A stretch of DNA of 64,000 nucleotides from Arthrobacter sulfonylureivorans (GCA_004000035.1 RJAE01000001.1:489729-553728); one strand, 5' to 3'. Shown: positions 27,228-39,637, counted from the stretch's first letter. A program made the numbers and translations. Notes: generated from the letters alone by a model not told the origin.

Positions 27228-27429
27228 ACGGCAGCCGACCGGCGTCGTGCACCACGGAATCCGGAGCGTCACACACGGTGCGTCCCGGTGGCATGGCGGT
27301 CCGGCAAACGGTAGCGTCGGGCTCATGACACTTGGCCGTCCGGCACCCCCGCCGCTGGGAAAACCGCTTTCACCGGAGCAGGAACGGTTGGCCCACGCGG
27401 CCGCGGACCGGCAGACATCGAGGAGCAGC

Positions 27430-28485
27430 ATGAATACGGCCTCGGCCTACGGAGTGGAGGCCCCCGATTCCGGGCTGGTCCCGCTTCAGGTTGAACGCCG
27501 CGACCCGGAGGCGCACGACGTGGAGATCGCCATCGCGTTCTGCGGCCTCTGCCATTCCGACGTGCATACCGTCCGCGGGGAGTGGCGCGAGATCGACTAC
27601 CCGCTGGTGCCCGGCCACGAGATCGTCGGCCGGGTCACCGCCATCGGCCAGGACGTGACCCTGCACGCCGTGGGTGACCTGGTGGGCGTGGGCTGCATGG
27701 TTGACTCGTGCCGCGACTGCGCCGCCTGCGACGAGGGGCTGGAACAGTACTGCGACAAGGGCGCAGTGGGCACCTACGGCGCCCGCGACCGGCGCCACGG
27801 CGGTGAGGTGACGCAGGGCGGATACGCAACCTCCGTCGTCGTCGATGAAAATTTTGTGCTGCGGATGCCGCCGGAGCTGGATCCGGCCGCGGCGGCACCA
27901 CTGCTGTGCGCCGGCATCACCACGTACTCGCCGATGCGCTATTTCGGCGTGGAAGCCGGCGATTCCGTCGGCGTGGTGGGGCTCGGCGGGCTGGGGCATA
28001 TGGCCGTCAAGCTGGCCAAGGCCATGGGCGCGTCCGTGACGGTCTTCACCAGCTCGCCGGACAAGGCCGATTCCGCCCGTGCGCTCGGTGCCGACCACGT
28101 GGTGGTGACCGGCGATGACGAGGCGCTCGCCGCAGCCCGACGCAGCGTGGACCTGGTGATCGATACGGTGTCCGCGGCCCACGACCTGGCGCCGTACTTG
28201 CGGACGATCCGGCGCGACGGCGCGCTGATCCAGCTGGGTGTGCCCCCCGAGCCGATGCCGCCGGTGCCGGTCAACCTGCTGATGCGCCACCGGATTGCCT
28301 ACGGCGCATCGAACATCGGTGGCATCGCCGAAACCCAGGAGATGCTCGATTTCTGCGCCGAACACGGGATTACCGCCGACGTCGAACTGGTGCGCGCCCC
28401 GGAGCTGAACCAGGCCTATGACCGGATGGTGGCCGGCGACGTTGCCTACCGGTTCGTGCTGGACATCGCCTCGCTCAACGACTGA
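27430..28485 (+). CDS. Zinc-dependent NAD(P) alcohol dehydrogenase (cinnamyl-alcohol type)
   Basis: 351 residues of the medium-chain dehydrogenase family. Catalytic zinc ligands are Cys41, His63 and Cys160; structural zinc cysteines are 94, 97, 100 and 108. The Rossmann glycines are GLGGLG (184-189). The GLCHSDVHT and VPGHEIVGRV blocks match the YahK/cinnamyl alcohol dehydrogenase group, which reduces aldehydes, usually with NADPH. I chose the ATG at 27430 with AGGAG close upstream. An in-frame ATG at 27325 preceded by TAGCGT seven bases away could instead start a leaderless form with 35 extra residues. Confidence 0.87.
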   Translation: MNTASAYGVEAPDSGLVPLQVERRDPEAHDVEIAIAFCGLCHSDVHTVRGEWREIDYPLVPGHEIVGRVTAIGQDVTLHAVGDLVGVGCMVDSCRDCAACDEGLEQYCDKGAVGTYGARDRRHGGEVTQGGYATSVVVDENFVLRMPPELDPAAAAPLLCAGITTYSPMRYFGVEAGDSVGVVGLGGLGHMAVKLAKAMGASVTVFTSSPDKADSARALGADHVVVTGDDEALAAARRSVDLVIDTVSAAHDLAPYLRTIRRDGALIQLGVPPEPMPPVPVNLLMRHRIAYGASNIGGIAETQEMLDFCAEHGITADVELVRAPELNQAYDRMVAGDVAYRFVLDIASLND

Positions 28486-28574
28486 ACCTTCGCCGGTCCA
28501 CGGATCCGCTGACCGCTGCCCAACTGACTGCCTGAACCTACTTACTGACTTACTGACTGATAAGGATTGCGTAC

Positions 28575-29003
28575 ATGAGCACACTCTTCACCAAGATCAT
28601 CGACGGCGAGATTCCCGGCCGCTTCGTCTGGAAGGACGACGAGGTGGTGGCCTTCCTGAGCATCGGTCCGCTCGCGGACGGCCATGCGCTGGTGGTGCCG
28701 CGGCAGGAAGTGGACCGCTGGACCGATGCCCCGGCCGAACTGCTCCAGAAACTCATGGCGGTCGCCCAGACCATCGGCAAGGCCCAGGTGGAGGCCTTCG
28801 GCGCCGCCCGTGCCGGCCTGATCATCGCCGGCTTCGAAGTGGACCACCTGCACCTGCACGTCTGGCCGTCGAACTCGGAGGCCGAGTTCGACTTCAAACG
28901 CGCCCAGCAGAATCCCGATCCGGACGTGATGGAGGCATCAGCCAAGCGGCTTCGGGCAGCGCTTCGCGACGCGGGCCACGGGGACTTCGTCCCGGCCGAC
29001 TGA
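28575..29003 (+). CDS. HIT-family protein
   Basis: 142 residues. The histidine triad is HLHLHVWP (His91, His93, His95), and the N-terminus FTKIIDGEIPGRFVWKDDEVVAFL is classical. HIT proteins hydrolyse or transfer nucleotides, such as adenosine 5'-phosphoramidates. AAGGA lies eight bases before the ATG. The 90-base gap before it carries a run of CTGA/TTACTGAC repeats. The stretch beyond its stop holds the extragenic repeats at 29118-29245. Confidence 0.88.
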   Translation: MSTLFTKIIDGEIPGRFVWKDDEVVAFLSIGPLADGHALVVPRQEVDRWTDAPAELLQKLMAVAQTIGKAQVEAFGAARAGLIIAGFEVDHLHLHVWPSNSEAEFDFKRAQQNPDPDVMEASAKRLRAALRDAGHGDFVPAD

Positions 29004-29117
29004 TCCGGTGCTTCGCCTGGTAGCGCCGGGCGGACATCGCCCCGGGCGTCGCGGCTGCCCGCGAGGTCAGGGCTTGGCGTCCAGATCACCCTGCGTCGTC
29101 CAGATGTGAGGCAGCAA

Positions 29118-29245
29118 CCCCTGACGTGGGCGCCAAACCCTGTGGTGACGCTGAGAGCAGGGGCAGCAACCCCTGAGGTCGAGGCCTGCCCCTGACCTCG
29201 GGCCCGGCCCTCGCGGCCAGCCCCTGACGTGGGCGCCAAACCCTG
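29118..29245. repeat. Extragenic direct repeats between the HIT gene and hrpA
   Basis: A 25-base unit beginning CCCCTGACGTGGG and ending CCAAACCCTG occurs exactly at 29118-29142 and again at 29221-29245. Between them the motif CAGCAACCCCTGA recurs (29164 region) and GAGGTC/GACCTC form an inverted pair, so the whole 250-base gap is built of shuffled CCCCTGA-type modules. This resembles an extragenic palindromic repeat cluster. No protein-coding frame fits. Confidence 0.75.
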
Positions 29246-29254
29246 AGGTCAGCG

Positions 29255-33271
<4,017 letters not shown>

Positions 33272-33281
33272 GATTGATCAC

Positions 33282-33287
33282 AGTCTA
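33282..33287 (-). promoter_or_regulatory. -10 box for hrpA
   Basis: TAGACT on the minus strand ends ten bases before the hrpA ATG, giving an almost leaderless transcript. It lies in the 352-base divergent region between hrpA and the ABC operon; the rest of that region shows only the palindrome at 33579-33600. Confidence 0.35.
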
Positions 33288-33578
33288 ACGGCTGGACCGG
33301 CGGCCCCGGCCCGGCCGGACGGGGAGCCAGGGCAGCCAGCCGCTGGTGGACAAAAATAACTATCCGGCGACATAGGGACGCAATTTGTCCGGCGGGGGAG
33401 ACGAATCTCATATGGTTGTCCTGACCCCGCGGTTCTGATTAGACAATGTGACTCGGTTCACAGGTAAGATCTTCAGGACGCTTTCCGCAGGGATCGCCTG
33501 CCATATCTCCGGCGCCGATGACGCTGCCGTGTGTGGCGGACCGCAACAGCTGCGCCGGGGAGGGGCAGCACGGCGGAA

Positions 33579-33600
33579 ATGTGCCGGACTACCGGCACAT
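33579..33600 (+). promoter_or_regulatory. Perfect inverted repeat upstream of the TrpXYZ-like operon
   Basis: ATGTGCCGG (33579-33587), four-base spacer ACTA, then CCGGCACAT (33592-33600): a perfect nine-base palindrome ending 23 bases before the GTG start and just before the AAGGA ribosome site. It could be an operator or, as RNA, a hairpin that shields or exposes the ribosome site. Confidence 0.5.
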
Positions 33601-33623
33601 GATGGACATTCGAAAGGAACACC

Positions 33624-34637
33624 GTGAAGAAACGTTCGACCATGTTCGGCCTGGGTGCAGGCCTGCTGGCCACCACCCTGCTGGTTTCGGCATGCGGCAA
33701 CTCGGCATCGTCCGAGGGCAACGCAGCCGATGGCGCCACCGAATCCGTAGAAATCGGCATCAGCCAGATTATTTCGCATCCGTCCCTGGACGCGGCGAGC
33801 GAAGGATTCAAGAAGGCGCTGGCCGACAACGGCTACGTCGAGGGTGAGACCGTGACCTACGACGAGCAGAACGCGCAGGGCGACCAGGCCACGGCCACCT
33901 CCATCGCCGGCAAGTTCGCCAGCGACAAGAAGGACCTCATCCTGGCGATCGCCACGCCGACCGCCCAGGCGGCCGTCCAGGCCATCGTGGATACCCCGAT
34001 CCTGTTCACCGCCGTCACCGATCCGGTATCCGCCGACCTCGTGGAAAGCATGGACGCCCCGGGTTCCAACGTCACCGGTACGTCCGACCGCAACCCCGTC
34101 GAAGAACAGTTGGCCCTGGTCAAGGAGCTGAATCCGGACGCGAAGTCCGTGGGCATTGTCTACTCCTCGGGCGAGGTCAACTCCGGCGTCCAGGTTGAGT
34201 GGGCCAAGGAAGCCGGCAAGAAACTGGGCCTGGAGATCAAGGAAGCGGCCATCTCCAACTCGACCGAAGTCCAGCAGGCCGCCGAGTCGCTGGACGTCGA
34301 CGCGTTCTACGTCCCGACCGATAACGCCGTCGTTTCGGCCCTCGAGTCGCTGATCCAGGTGGCCGAGTCCAAGAAGATCCTCACCATCGCCGCCGAAGGC
34401 GACTCGGTGAAGCGCGGCACGGTGGCCACCTACGGCATCAACTACGAAAAGCTGGGCTACCAGACCGGTGAGATGGCCGTAAAGATCCTCAAGGGCGAGG
34501 CCGAGCCGGCATCCATGCCGGTGGAGACCCAGACCGAGCTGGAACTTTACGTCAACGAGGCCGCTGCCAAGCGCACCGGCGTCACGCTGCCCGATGGCTT
34601 CACTGCCAAGGCCAAGGCCGACCACGTCTTCAAGTAA
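33624..34637 (+). CDS. ABC transporter substrate-binding lipoprotein, TrpX/YtrX-like (PF04392)
   Basis: 337 residues from a GTG at 33624 with AAGGA. Signal peptide with lipobox VSAC gives lipidated Cys24. EIGISQIISHPSLDAASEGFKKAL, ANPTAQA-like APTAQAAVQ and PVSADLVESMD are typical of the PF04392 binding proteins. Related proteins bind tryptophan/tyrosine or other small ligands; the substrate here cannot be read from sequence. It starts the operon lipoprotein-permease-ATPase. A strong hairpin follows its stop. Confidence 0.85.
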   Translation: MKKRSTMFGLGAGLLATTLLVSACGNSASSEGNAADGATESVEIGISQIISHPSLDAASEGFKKALADNGYVEGETVTYDEQNAQGDQATATSIAGKFASDKKDLILAIATPTAQAAVQAIVDTPILFTAVTDPVSADLVESMDAPGSNVTGTSDRNPVEEQLALVKELNPDAKSVGIVYSSGEVNSGVQVEWAKEAGKKLGLEIKEAAISNSTEVQQAAESLDVDAFYVPTDNAVVSALESLIQVAESKKILTIAAEGDSVKRGTVATYGINYEKLGYQTGEMAVKILKGEAEPASMPVETQTELELYVNEAAAKRTGVTLPDGFTAKAKADHVFK

Positions 34638-34678
34638 ACCCGAAGGCACTTCCAGCGCGAGCTGACGAAGTCCGCAGT

Positions 34679-34713
34679 CCGTCCGGCGTCCGGCCACCCC
34701 GGCCGCCGGACGG
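34679..34713 (+). other. Intra-operon hairpin between lipoprotein and permease genes
   Basis: CCGTCCGGCG (34679-34688) and CGCCGGACGG (34704-34713) form a ten-bp stem; the inner bases GGCC/GGCC can extend it. It lies in the 106-base gap after the lipoprotein stop. Such hairpins in ABC operons often stabilise the upstream mRNA or cause partial termination so that the binding protein is made in excess. Confidence 0.6.
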
Positions 34714-34743
34714 ATCCCACGAGAGAACCAAGGTCCTTTACCT

Positions 34744-35643
34744 ATGATTACCGCGGTTGAGCTTGGGCTGATCTACGCGATCATGGCCCTGGGGGTCTAT
34801 CTGACCTTCCGCATCCTCAATTTTCCCGATCTGACGGTCGACGGCAGCTTCACCACCGGTGCCGGAGTTGCCGCCATCAGCATCATCAACGGCATGCCAC
34901 CAGTCCTGGCGACGGTCTTGGCCTTTATTGCGGGCATGGCCGCCGGCGCCGTCACGGGCCTGTTGCATACCAAGGGCAAGATCAACGGCCTGCTGGCAGG
35001 CATCCTCACCATGATCGCCCTCTATTCCATCAACCTGCGCATCATGGGCAAGGCCAACCTTCCGCTCTTGCGTGAAGAAACCCTGATCACTCCGCTGCGC
35101 GAAGCAGGCCTGCTCGGTGGCATCGGCGCCATCGCCATCTTCCTGCTGGTCGCGCTGGCGGTGAAGGTGGTCATGGACTGGTTCCTGCACACCGACGTCG
35201 GACTGGCCATGCAGGCCACCGGCGACAACGAACAGATGATCCGCAGCTTCGGCGTCAGCACCGACAACCAAAAGATCCTCGGCCTGTCACTGTCCAACGG
35301 ACTGGTAGCACTCTGTGGGGCCTTCATTGCCCAGTACCAAGGCTTTGCCGACATCGGCATGGGCATCGGCCTGATCCTGGCGGGCCTCGCCTCAGTGATC
35401 ATCGGCCAGGCAATCTTCGGCACCCGCCTGATCTGGATCGCCACGCTGGCCGTCGTGTTCGGCTCGGTGCTGTACCGCGTGGTCATCCAGCTGGCCCTGG
35501 AAGCCGGACTGAAGCAGACCGACATGAAGCTGGTCTCCGCCGTGCTGGTGGTGATGGCGCTGCTCCTTCCGCAATGGAAGGTCTTCGCCCGGGTCGGTGG
35601 TCTGGGGAAGATGAAGAAATCCCTGACGGGAGCGAAGGGCTGA
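34744..35643 (+). CDS. ABC transporter permease, TrpY-like
   Basis: 299 residues, about eight to nine hydrophobic segments. IMALGVYLTFRILNFPDLTVDGSF-type N-terminus (Asp-rich turn after the first helix) and QATGDNEQMIRSFGVS are characteristic of the BPD_transp_2 permeases paired with PF04392 binding proteins. Forms the channel with the ATPase encoded one base after its stop. Confidence 0.86.
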   Translation: MITAVELGLIYAIMALGVYLTFRILNFPDLTVDGSFTTGAGVAAISIINGMPPVLATVLAFIAGMAAGAVTGLLHTKGKINGLLAGILTMIALYSINLRIMGKANLPLLREETLITPLREAGLLGGIGAIAIFLLVALAVKVVMDWFLHTDVGLAMQATGDNEQMIRSFGVSTDNQKILGLSLSNGLVALCGAFIAQYQGFADIGMGIGLILAGLASVIIGQAIFGTRLIWIATLAVVFGSVLYRVVIQLALEAGLKQTDMKLVSAVLVVMALLLPQWKVFARVGGLGKMKKSLTGAKG

Positions 35644-35644
35644 C

Positions 35645-36433
35645 ATGCTGGATATCAAGAACGTTCACAAGACCTTCTTCGCGGGCACGGTCAACGAGCG
35701 CGTTGCCCTGCAGGACATCAATTTGACGCTGGCGGCCGGCGAATTTGTCACGGTCATCGGCAGCAACGGCGCCGGTAAATCGACCATTCTGAACATCACT
35801 TCCGGCAAGCTGCGTCCGGACACCGGCACGGTGAGCATTGACGGCAAGGACGTCACCAGGCTCGCAGACCATCAGCGCGCACGCTTCATCGGACGCGTCT
35901 TCCAGGATCCGATGGCCGGCACCTCGCCGGAAATGACCATCGAAGAGAACCTGGCCATCGCCTACGAGCGCGGCAAGCGGCGCGGTTTGCGCCCGGGCGT
36001 GACCCGCAAGAAGCGCGAGTTCTTCAAAGAGGAGCTGCGCTCTTTGGAACTGGGGCTGGAGAACCGGCTAAAGGCCAAGGTGGGACTGCTCTCGGGCGGC
36101 CAGCGGCAGGCCCTGTCGCTGTTGATGGCCACCTTCAGCAGTCCCAAGATCCTGCTGCTGGACGAGCACACCGCCGCACTGGATCCGCAGCGTGCGGAAC
36201 TGGTCAGCCGGCTGACGGCCGAGGTGGTGGACCGCCATCAGCTGACCACCCTGATGGTCACGCACAACATGGAGCAGGCACTCCGGCTGGGCACCCGGCT
36301 GATCATGATGCATGACGGCCGGATCATCTTGGACCTGGATCAAGAGCAGAAGCTGAAGGCCACCGTGCCGGACCTGCTGCACGAGTTCGAAAAGATCAAG
36401 GGCGTGGTGGACGACCGCACCATGCTCCAGTAG
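35645..36433 (+). CDS. ABC transporter ATP-binding protein, TrpZ-like
   Basis: 262 residues. Walker A GSNGAGKST (39-47), signature LSGGQRQ, Walker B ILLLDEHTAALDP (with His following DE) and switch His in VTHNMEQALRLG. It begins one base after the permease stop. The DEHTAALDP form is shared by this ABC subfamily. The 56-base gap to the convergent WYL gene holds a weak hairpin. Confidence 0.88.
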   Translation: MLDIKNVHKTFFAGTVNERVALQDINLTLAAGEFVTVIGSNGAGKSTILNITSGKLRPDTGTVSIDGKDVTRLADHQRARFIGRVFQDPMAGTSPEMTIEENLAIAYERGKRRGLRPGVTRKKREFFKEELRSLELGLENRLKAKVGLLSGGQRQALSLLMATFSSPKILLLDEHTAALDPQRAELVSRLTAEVVDRHQLTTLMVTHNMEQALRLGTRLIMMHDGRIILDLDQEQKLKATVPDLLHEFEKIKGVVDDRTMLQ

Positions 36434-36453
36434 CAACCGGCGCTCCCGGAGCA

Positions 36454-36484
36454 ACAGCCCACGGCAGCGTACGACGGCGGCTGT
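36454..36484. terminator. Weak hairpin between the ABC operon and the WYL regulator
   Basis: ACAGCC (36454-36459) pairs with GGCTGT (36479-36484) across a 19-base loop in the gap between two convergent genes. Short stem and long loop make this a tentative terminator. Confidence 0.3.
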
Positions 36485-36489
36485 CCCAC

Positions 36490-37467
36490 CTACGCGGGTG
36501 GGGCGGCCGCCGTTTCCGTGCCCGCGGCGGCGGACAAGCGGTCGGCGAGCTCCGCAGCGCGTTGCCGGAATTCCGCCGGTTCCAGGATCTCGAAGGCGAA
36601 ACCGACGGCGGCCAGCTGTACCAGGGGATAGTCGAGCGAGTCGTAACCTGCGCGCAGCACGGTGGCACCGCCGTCGTCGGACAGGGTGGCGATGTTCGGC
36701 GGGATCCGCTCGGCCACCGCCTGTAGCGGAGCGTCGATCCGCACCACGACGTCGAACTGGTACGGGGACCGGGTGATCGACTGCTGGACGTACGCGGCGA
36801 GGTCCGGCTGCGGCAGTTTTCGCGGGGCGAAGCGTTCCCGCGGCGTCGGGACCGACTCGAACCGGTCCACCCGGAAGGTGCGCCAGTCCTGCCTGCCGGT
36901 GTCGAAGGCCACCAGATACCAACGGCGGCCCGTGTCCACCAGTCGGTACGGTTCGGCCAGCCGGCGGGAGGATTCACCGTCGGCCTTGGCGTAGCGGAAG
37001 CCGATCACGCGCCGCTCGGCGACGGCGCTGGAAATCCCGGTCAGCACCTCGGGATCCACCGCGGCGGTGGGTCCGGCCAGGGTGACCACCGCATTCTTCA
37101 GCGTGGAGAACTTGGGCCGCAGCCGCGAGGGCAGCACTTGCTCCAGCTTGGTCAGGGCCCGCAGCGAGGCTTCGCCGACGCCGGCCACCGGGCTGGCCGT
37201 CACCGCGCTGAGGCCAAGCGCCACGGCCAGGGCCTCGTCGTCGTCAAGCAGCAGCGGCGGAAGCTGGGCACCGGCACCCAACTGGTAGCCGCCGGCCACG
37301 CCGGGGGAGGCGTTGATGGGATAACCCAGGTTGCGCAGTTTGCCGATGTCCCGGCGCACCGTGCGCTCGGTGACGCTCATCCGCTCGGCCAGGGCGGAGC
37401 CGGTCCACTCCCGGCGCATCTGGAGCAGGGAAAGCAATTGCAGCAGCCGTGCTGACGTTTCGAGCAT
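36490..37467 (-). CDS. WYL-domain transcriptional regulator (DeoR-like HTH)
   Basis: About 325 residues. N-terminal HTH_11 winged helix (LLQMRREWTGSALAERMSV, TERTVRRDIGKLRNLGY), then the WYL domain (~140-225) with RVIGFRYAKADGESSRRLAEPYRL and RRWYLVAFDTGRQDWRTFRVDR, and a WCX C-terminus (~235-325). WYL domains bind nucleic acid or nucleotides; these regulators control DNA repair, defence or metabolic genes. I start at the ATG at 37467; a GTG two codons upstream is possible. It is divergent from the DinB gene with a palindrome between them. Confidence 0.87.
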   Translation of the reverse strand: MLETSARLLQLLSLLQMRREWTGSALAERMSVTERTVRRDIGKLRNLGYPINASPGVAGGYQLGAGAQLPPLLLDDDEALAVALGLSAVTASPVAGVGEASLRALTKLEQVLPSRLRPKFSTLKNAVVTLAGPTAAVDPEVLTGISSAVAERRVIGFRYAKADGESSRRLAEPYRLVDTGRRWYLVAFDTGRQDWRTFRVDRFESVPTPRERFAPRKLPQPDLAAYVQQSITRSPYQFDVVVRIDAPLQAVAERIPPNIATLSDDGGATVLRAGYDSLDYPLVQLAAVGFAFEILEPAEFRQRAAELADRLSAAAGTETAAAPPA

Positions 37468-37523
37468 GGTCACCTGTGTCTGAAGCGGCCGCCCTGGCGG
37501 GTGTTTTCCGCTGTGGACGGGAA

Positions 37524-37536
37524 CCGGAATTTCCGG
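37524..37536. promoter_or_regulatory. Small palindrome between the WYL regulator and DinB gene
   Basis: CCGGAA-T-TTCCGG is a perfect 6+1+6 inverted repeat in the 227-base divergent gap, about 57 bases upstream of the WYL gene. A candidate operator for the WYL protein; no further support. Confidence 0.3.
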
Positions 37537-37694
37537 ACTACGACCAATCTACTCATGATTGCGGACAAGAGCTGTCCGTGATGACGGCCTCAAGGTCGGC
37601 CCAGGGGCACTGGACACTGGGCAAGGACGGGCTGACCCTCCAAGATGGACTCGACGGCCCGCGTGGCGGAGTTGCAAGCGTGATGGGAGCGGCG

Positions 37695-38252
37695 ATGTCT
37701 TTCAATGCTGCAGTGGAATTGGTCGAGCAACTGACCTGGCACTGGGACGCCCAGGCTCGGCCCCGGTTGCATGGACTCACGGACGAGGAGTATTTCTGGG
37801 AGCCCGCCGAAGGCTGCTGGAACGTCCGCCACCGTGGCACCAGCACCGCCCAGATGGCAGTTGGCGCCGGAGACTTCGTCATCGAATTCGCCGTCCCGGA
37901 ACCGAAACCGCCGCCGGTAACCACGGTGGCCTGGCGCCTGAACCACATTCTGGTGGGGGTGCTGGGGAGTCGGAACGCCTCACACTTTGGCGGCCCACGG
38001 GTGGGCTACGAGTCCTTCGAGTATCCCGGGACCGCAGCCGGGGCCTTGGCCCTGCTGGACGAATACTACGAGCGCTGGCTCCACGGGGTCCGGGCACTCG
38101 ACGAGGACGGGCTTGGCCGGCCGTGCGGTCCGGCGGAAGGCGCCTTTGCCGACCGGTCCATGGGGACGCTGGTGCTGCACATCAACCGGGAAATGATTCA
38201 TCATTTGGCCGAGATTGCACTCTTGCGGGACTTGTTCGCCCACCGCCAGTAG
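37695..38252 (+). CDS. DinB-family protein (DinB/MDMPI superfamily)
   Basis: About 185 residues from the ATG at 37695 (GGGAG five bases upstream); earlier in-frame starts exist at 37683 and further up. The four-helix bundle begins with AVELVEQLTWHWDAQARPRL and continues with TDEEYFWEP. A second helix has VAWRLNHILVGVLGSRN, where His is one of the usual metal ligands, and the final helix has LVLHINREMIHHLAEIALLRDLF with the His-x3-His region. Actinobacterial members include mycothiol-dependent enzymes, but no specific substrate can be named. Confidence 0.8.
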   Translation: MSFNAAVELVEQLTWHWDAQARPRLHGLTDEEYFWEPAEGCWNVRHRGTSTAQMAVGAGDFVIEFAVPEPKPPPVTTVAWRLNHILVGVLGSRNASHFGGPRVGYESFEYPGTAAGALALLDEYYERWLHGVRALDEDGLGRPCGPAEGAFADRSMGTLVLHINREMIHHLAEIALLRDLFAHRQ

Positions 38253-38260
38253 CAAGACGA

Positions 38261-38285
38261 AGCCCGGCCGGGTTGCGGTCGGGCT
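38261..38285. terminator. Hairpin between the convergent DinB and small membrane protein genes
   Basis: AGCCCG (38261-38266) pairs with CGGGCT (38280-38285), with an inner self-complementary CCCGGCCGGG. It lies nine bases after the DinB stop. Confidence 0.45.
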
Positions 38286-38333
38286 CGGGGTGGGATTTAG
38301 ATCGGCGTGGATTTTGGCCAGCCCACGGTCTGC

Positions 38334-38501
38334 TCAAACCAACCGGGGGAGGTCAGAATAAGGGCGACTCGGGACGGAGCCGGCGGTCCAATCGGCGTGT
38401 GAAGGTTCCGGCGGAGTGGCGCCGCGGCCGTCACGGATGATCATTCGGATGGTGGCGACGATGACGAAGAGTGCAAGTGCGGTAATCAGAAAGAGTTCCA
38501 T
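38334..38501 (-). CDS. Small single-pass membrane protein (55 residues)
   Basis: Minus-strand frame: MELFLITALALFVIVATIR forms one hydrophobic helix, then a basic MIIRDGRG turn and a Pro/Ser-rich tail with PSHADW and SVPSRPYSDL. The helix, positive-inside residues and purposeful tail look like a real protein and I recall similar short proteins in Arthrobacter next to GlxA-type regulators. The ribosome site is weak (AGAGG directly before the start). No function known. It is divergent from the GlxA-like gene. Confidence 0.6.
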   Translation of the reverse strand: MELFLITALALFVIVATIRMIIRDGRGATPPEPSHADWTAGSVPSRPYSDLPRLV

Positions 38502-38537
38502 GCCTCTATGGTGATCCCGCTGGAGCGGAAAAAAGAG

Positions 38538-38576
38538 TGGCAGAAACGACCATAAAGCACAAAAAACTGCCATACT
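38538..38576 (+). promoter_or_regulatory. Inverted repeat and -10 box of the GlxA-like gene
   Basis: TGGCAG (38538-38543) and CTGCCA (38567-38572) form an inverted repeat in an A-rich patch. CATACT (38571-38576) fits a -10 box six bases before the ATG at 38583, with no ribosome site, so the transcript is probably leaderless. The repeat overlapping the -10 box is well placed for repression or autoregulation. Confidence 0.45.
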
Positions 38577-38582
38577 AGTTGC

Positions 38583-39593
38583 ATGTTGAAAACAGTAGCT
38601 GTGGTGGTGCTTCCGGGGGCCGCGCCGTTCGAGTTTGGGGTGGTCTGCGAAGTCTTCGGCCTCGACCGGTCCGACCGTGGCACAGGCGTTCCGGCGTTCG
38701 ACTTCCGGATCTGCACGACTGTGCCCGGAGTGGTCAGCAGCAAGCTGGGATTCTCGCTCAACGTCCCGCTTGGACTGGAGGCGGCCGCCGACGCTGACCT
38801 GGTGGTGGTTGCGCCCTACCAGCAGATGGACCAGGTCCCCGATGAGCTGAGGGACGCCCTTCACGCCGCGCATGCCCGCGGCGCGTGGGTGCTGTCCGTG
38901 TGCTCGGCGGCCTTTGTGCTGGCCGAAGCGGGGCTGCTGGACGGGCGCCGCGCCACAACGCACTGGCAGTACTCCCATCAGTTGGCGGCCAACTATCCGC
39001 AGATCGAAGTCGACGAAAACGTGCTGTACGTCGAGGACGACCGCATCATCACCAGTGCCGGGACGGCCGCGGGGATCGACGCCTGCCTGCACTTGGTCCG
39101 GACCGAACTCGGGGCCTCGGTGGCCACGGCCATCGCGCGGGACATGGTGGTACCGCCGCACCGGGCCGGAGGGCAGGCGCAGTATATTGACCGCCCGATG
39201 TCGCTGGCCGGCTGCCACACACTGAAAGACCTGCTGGTGTGGCTGGATGAAAACCTGGCCCAGGACGTGACGGTCGCCCAGTTGGCCGACAGGGTGCATA
39301 TGTCCGAGCGCACGTTCGCGCGCCGGTTCCGGGCCGAAACCGGTGCCACGCCGGCCGCCTGGATCAACGCGCAGCGGGTGCTCCGCGCGCAGGAGCTGCT
39401 GGAGGAATCGGACCTGAACATCGACGAAATTGCGCGGATCACCGGATTCGGCCAGGCCGTGCTGCTGCGCCACCATTTCGCCAAGTCCGTCGGCGTGAGC
39501 CCGGCGGCCTACCGCCGAACCTTCCGCGGCAGCGGCGCCGCCGGCGGTGCGGTAACGCGGGATCGCCAGCCCGCAGCCAGCGCAGCCCGGTAG
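38583..39593 (+). CDS. GlxA-family transcriptional regulator (DJ-1/PfpI domain + AraC HTH)
   Basis: 336 residues. N-terminal DJ-1/PfpI-like domain (1-~195) with the elbow VCSAAFVLAEAGLLDGR and Cys107 in the position of the glutaminase-like cysteine, then two AraC helix-turn-helices (~225-320) with VAQLADRVHMSERTFARRF and IDEIARITGFGQAVLLRHHF, ending in GVSPAAYRRTF. Such regulators sense amines or amino acid derivatives; the target operon is not visible. Translation probably starts without a leader. A perfect hairpin terminator lies 15 bases past its stop. Confidence 0.9.
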   Translation: MLKTVAVVVLPGAAPFEFGVVCEVFGLDRSDRGTGVPAFDFRICTTVPGVVSSKLGFSLNVPLGLEAAADADLVVVAPYQQMDQVPDELRDALHAAHARGAWVLSVCSAAFVLAEAGLLDGRRATTHWQYSHQLAANYPQIEVDENVLYVEDDRIITSAGTAAGIDACLHLVRTELGASVATAIARDMVVPPHRAGGQAQYIDRPMSLAGCHTLKDLLVWLDENLAQDVTVAQLADRVHMSERTFARRFRAETGATPAAWINAQRVLRAQELLEESDLNIDEIARITGFGQAVLLRHHFAKSVGVSPAAYRRTFRGSGAAGGAVTRDRQPAASAAR

Positions 39594-39607
39594 GGCACGT
39601 TAACGAA

Positions 39608-39637
39608 GGAATCCCCGGCCGTGTGGCCGGGGATTCC
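39608..39637. terminator. Terminator shared by the GlxA-like gene and tRNA-Arg
   Basis: GGAATCCCCGGCC (39608-39620), loop GTGT, GGCCGGGGATTCC (39625-39637): a perfect 13-bp stem with a tetraloop. The minus strand continues TTCGTTA, so it suits the tRNA transcript as well as the plus-strand gene. Confidence 0.8.

Noticed and set aside
28515-28562. CTGACTG / TTACTGAC short tandem-like repeats before the HIT gene
   Set aside because: Imperfect and short; could be chance and overlaps the HIT promoter region, so noted only within that gene's entry.
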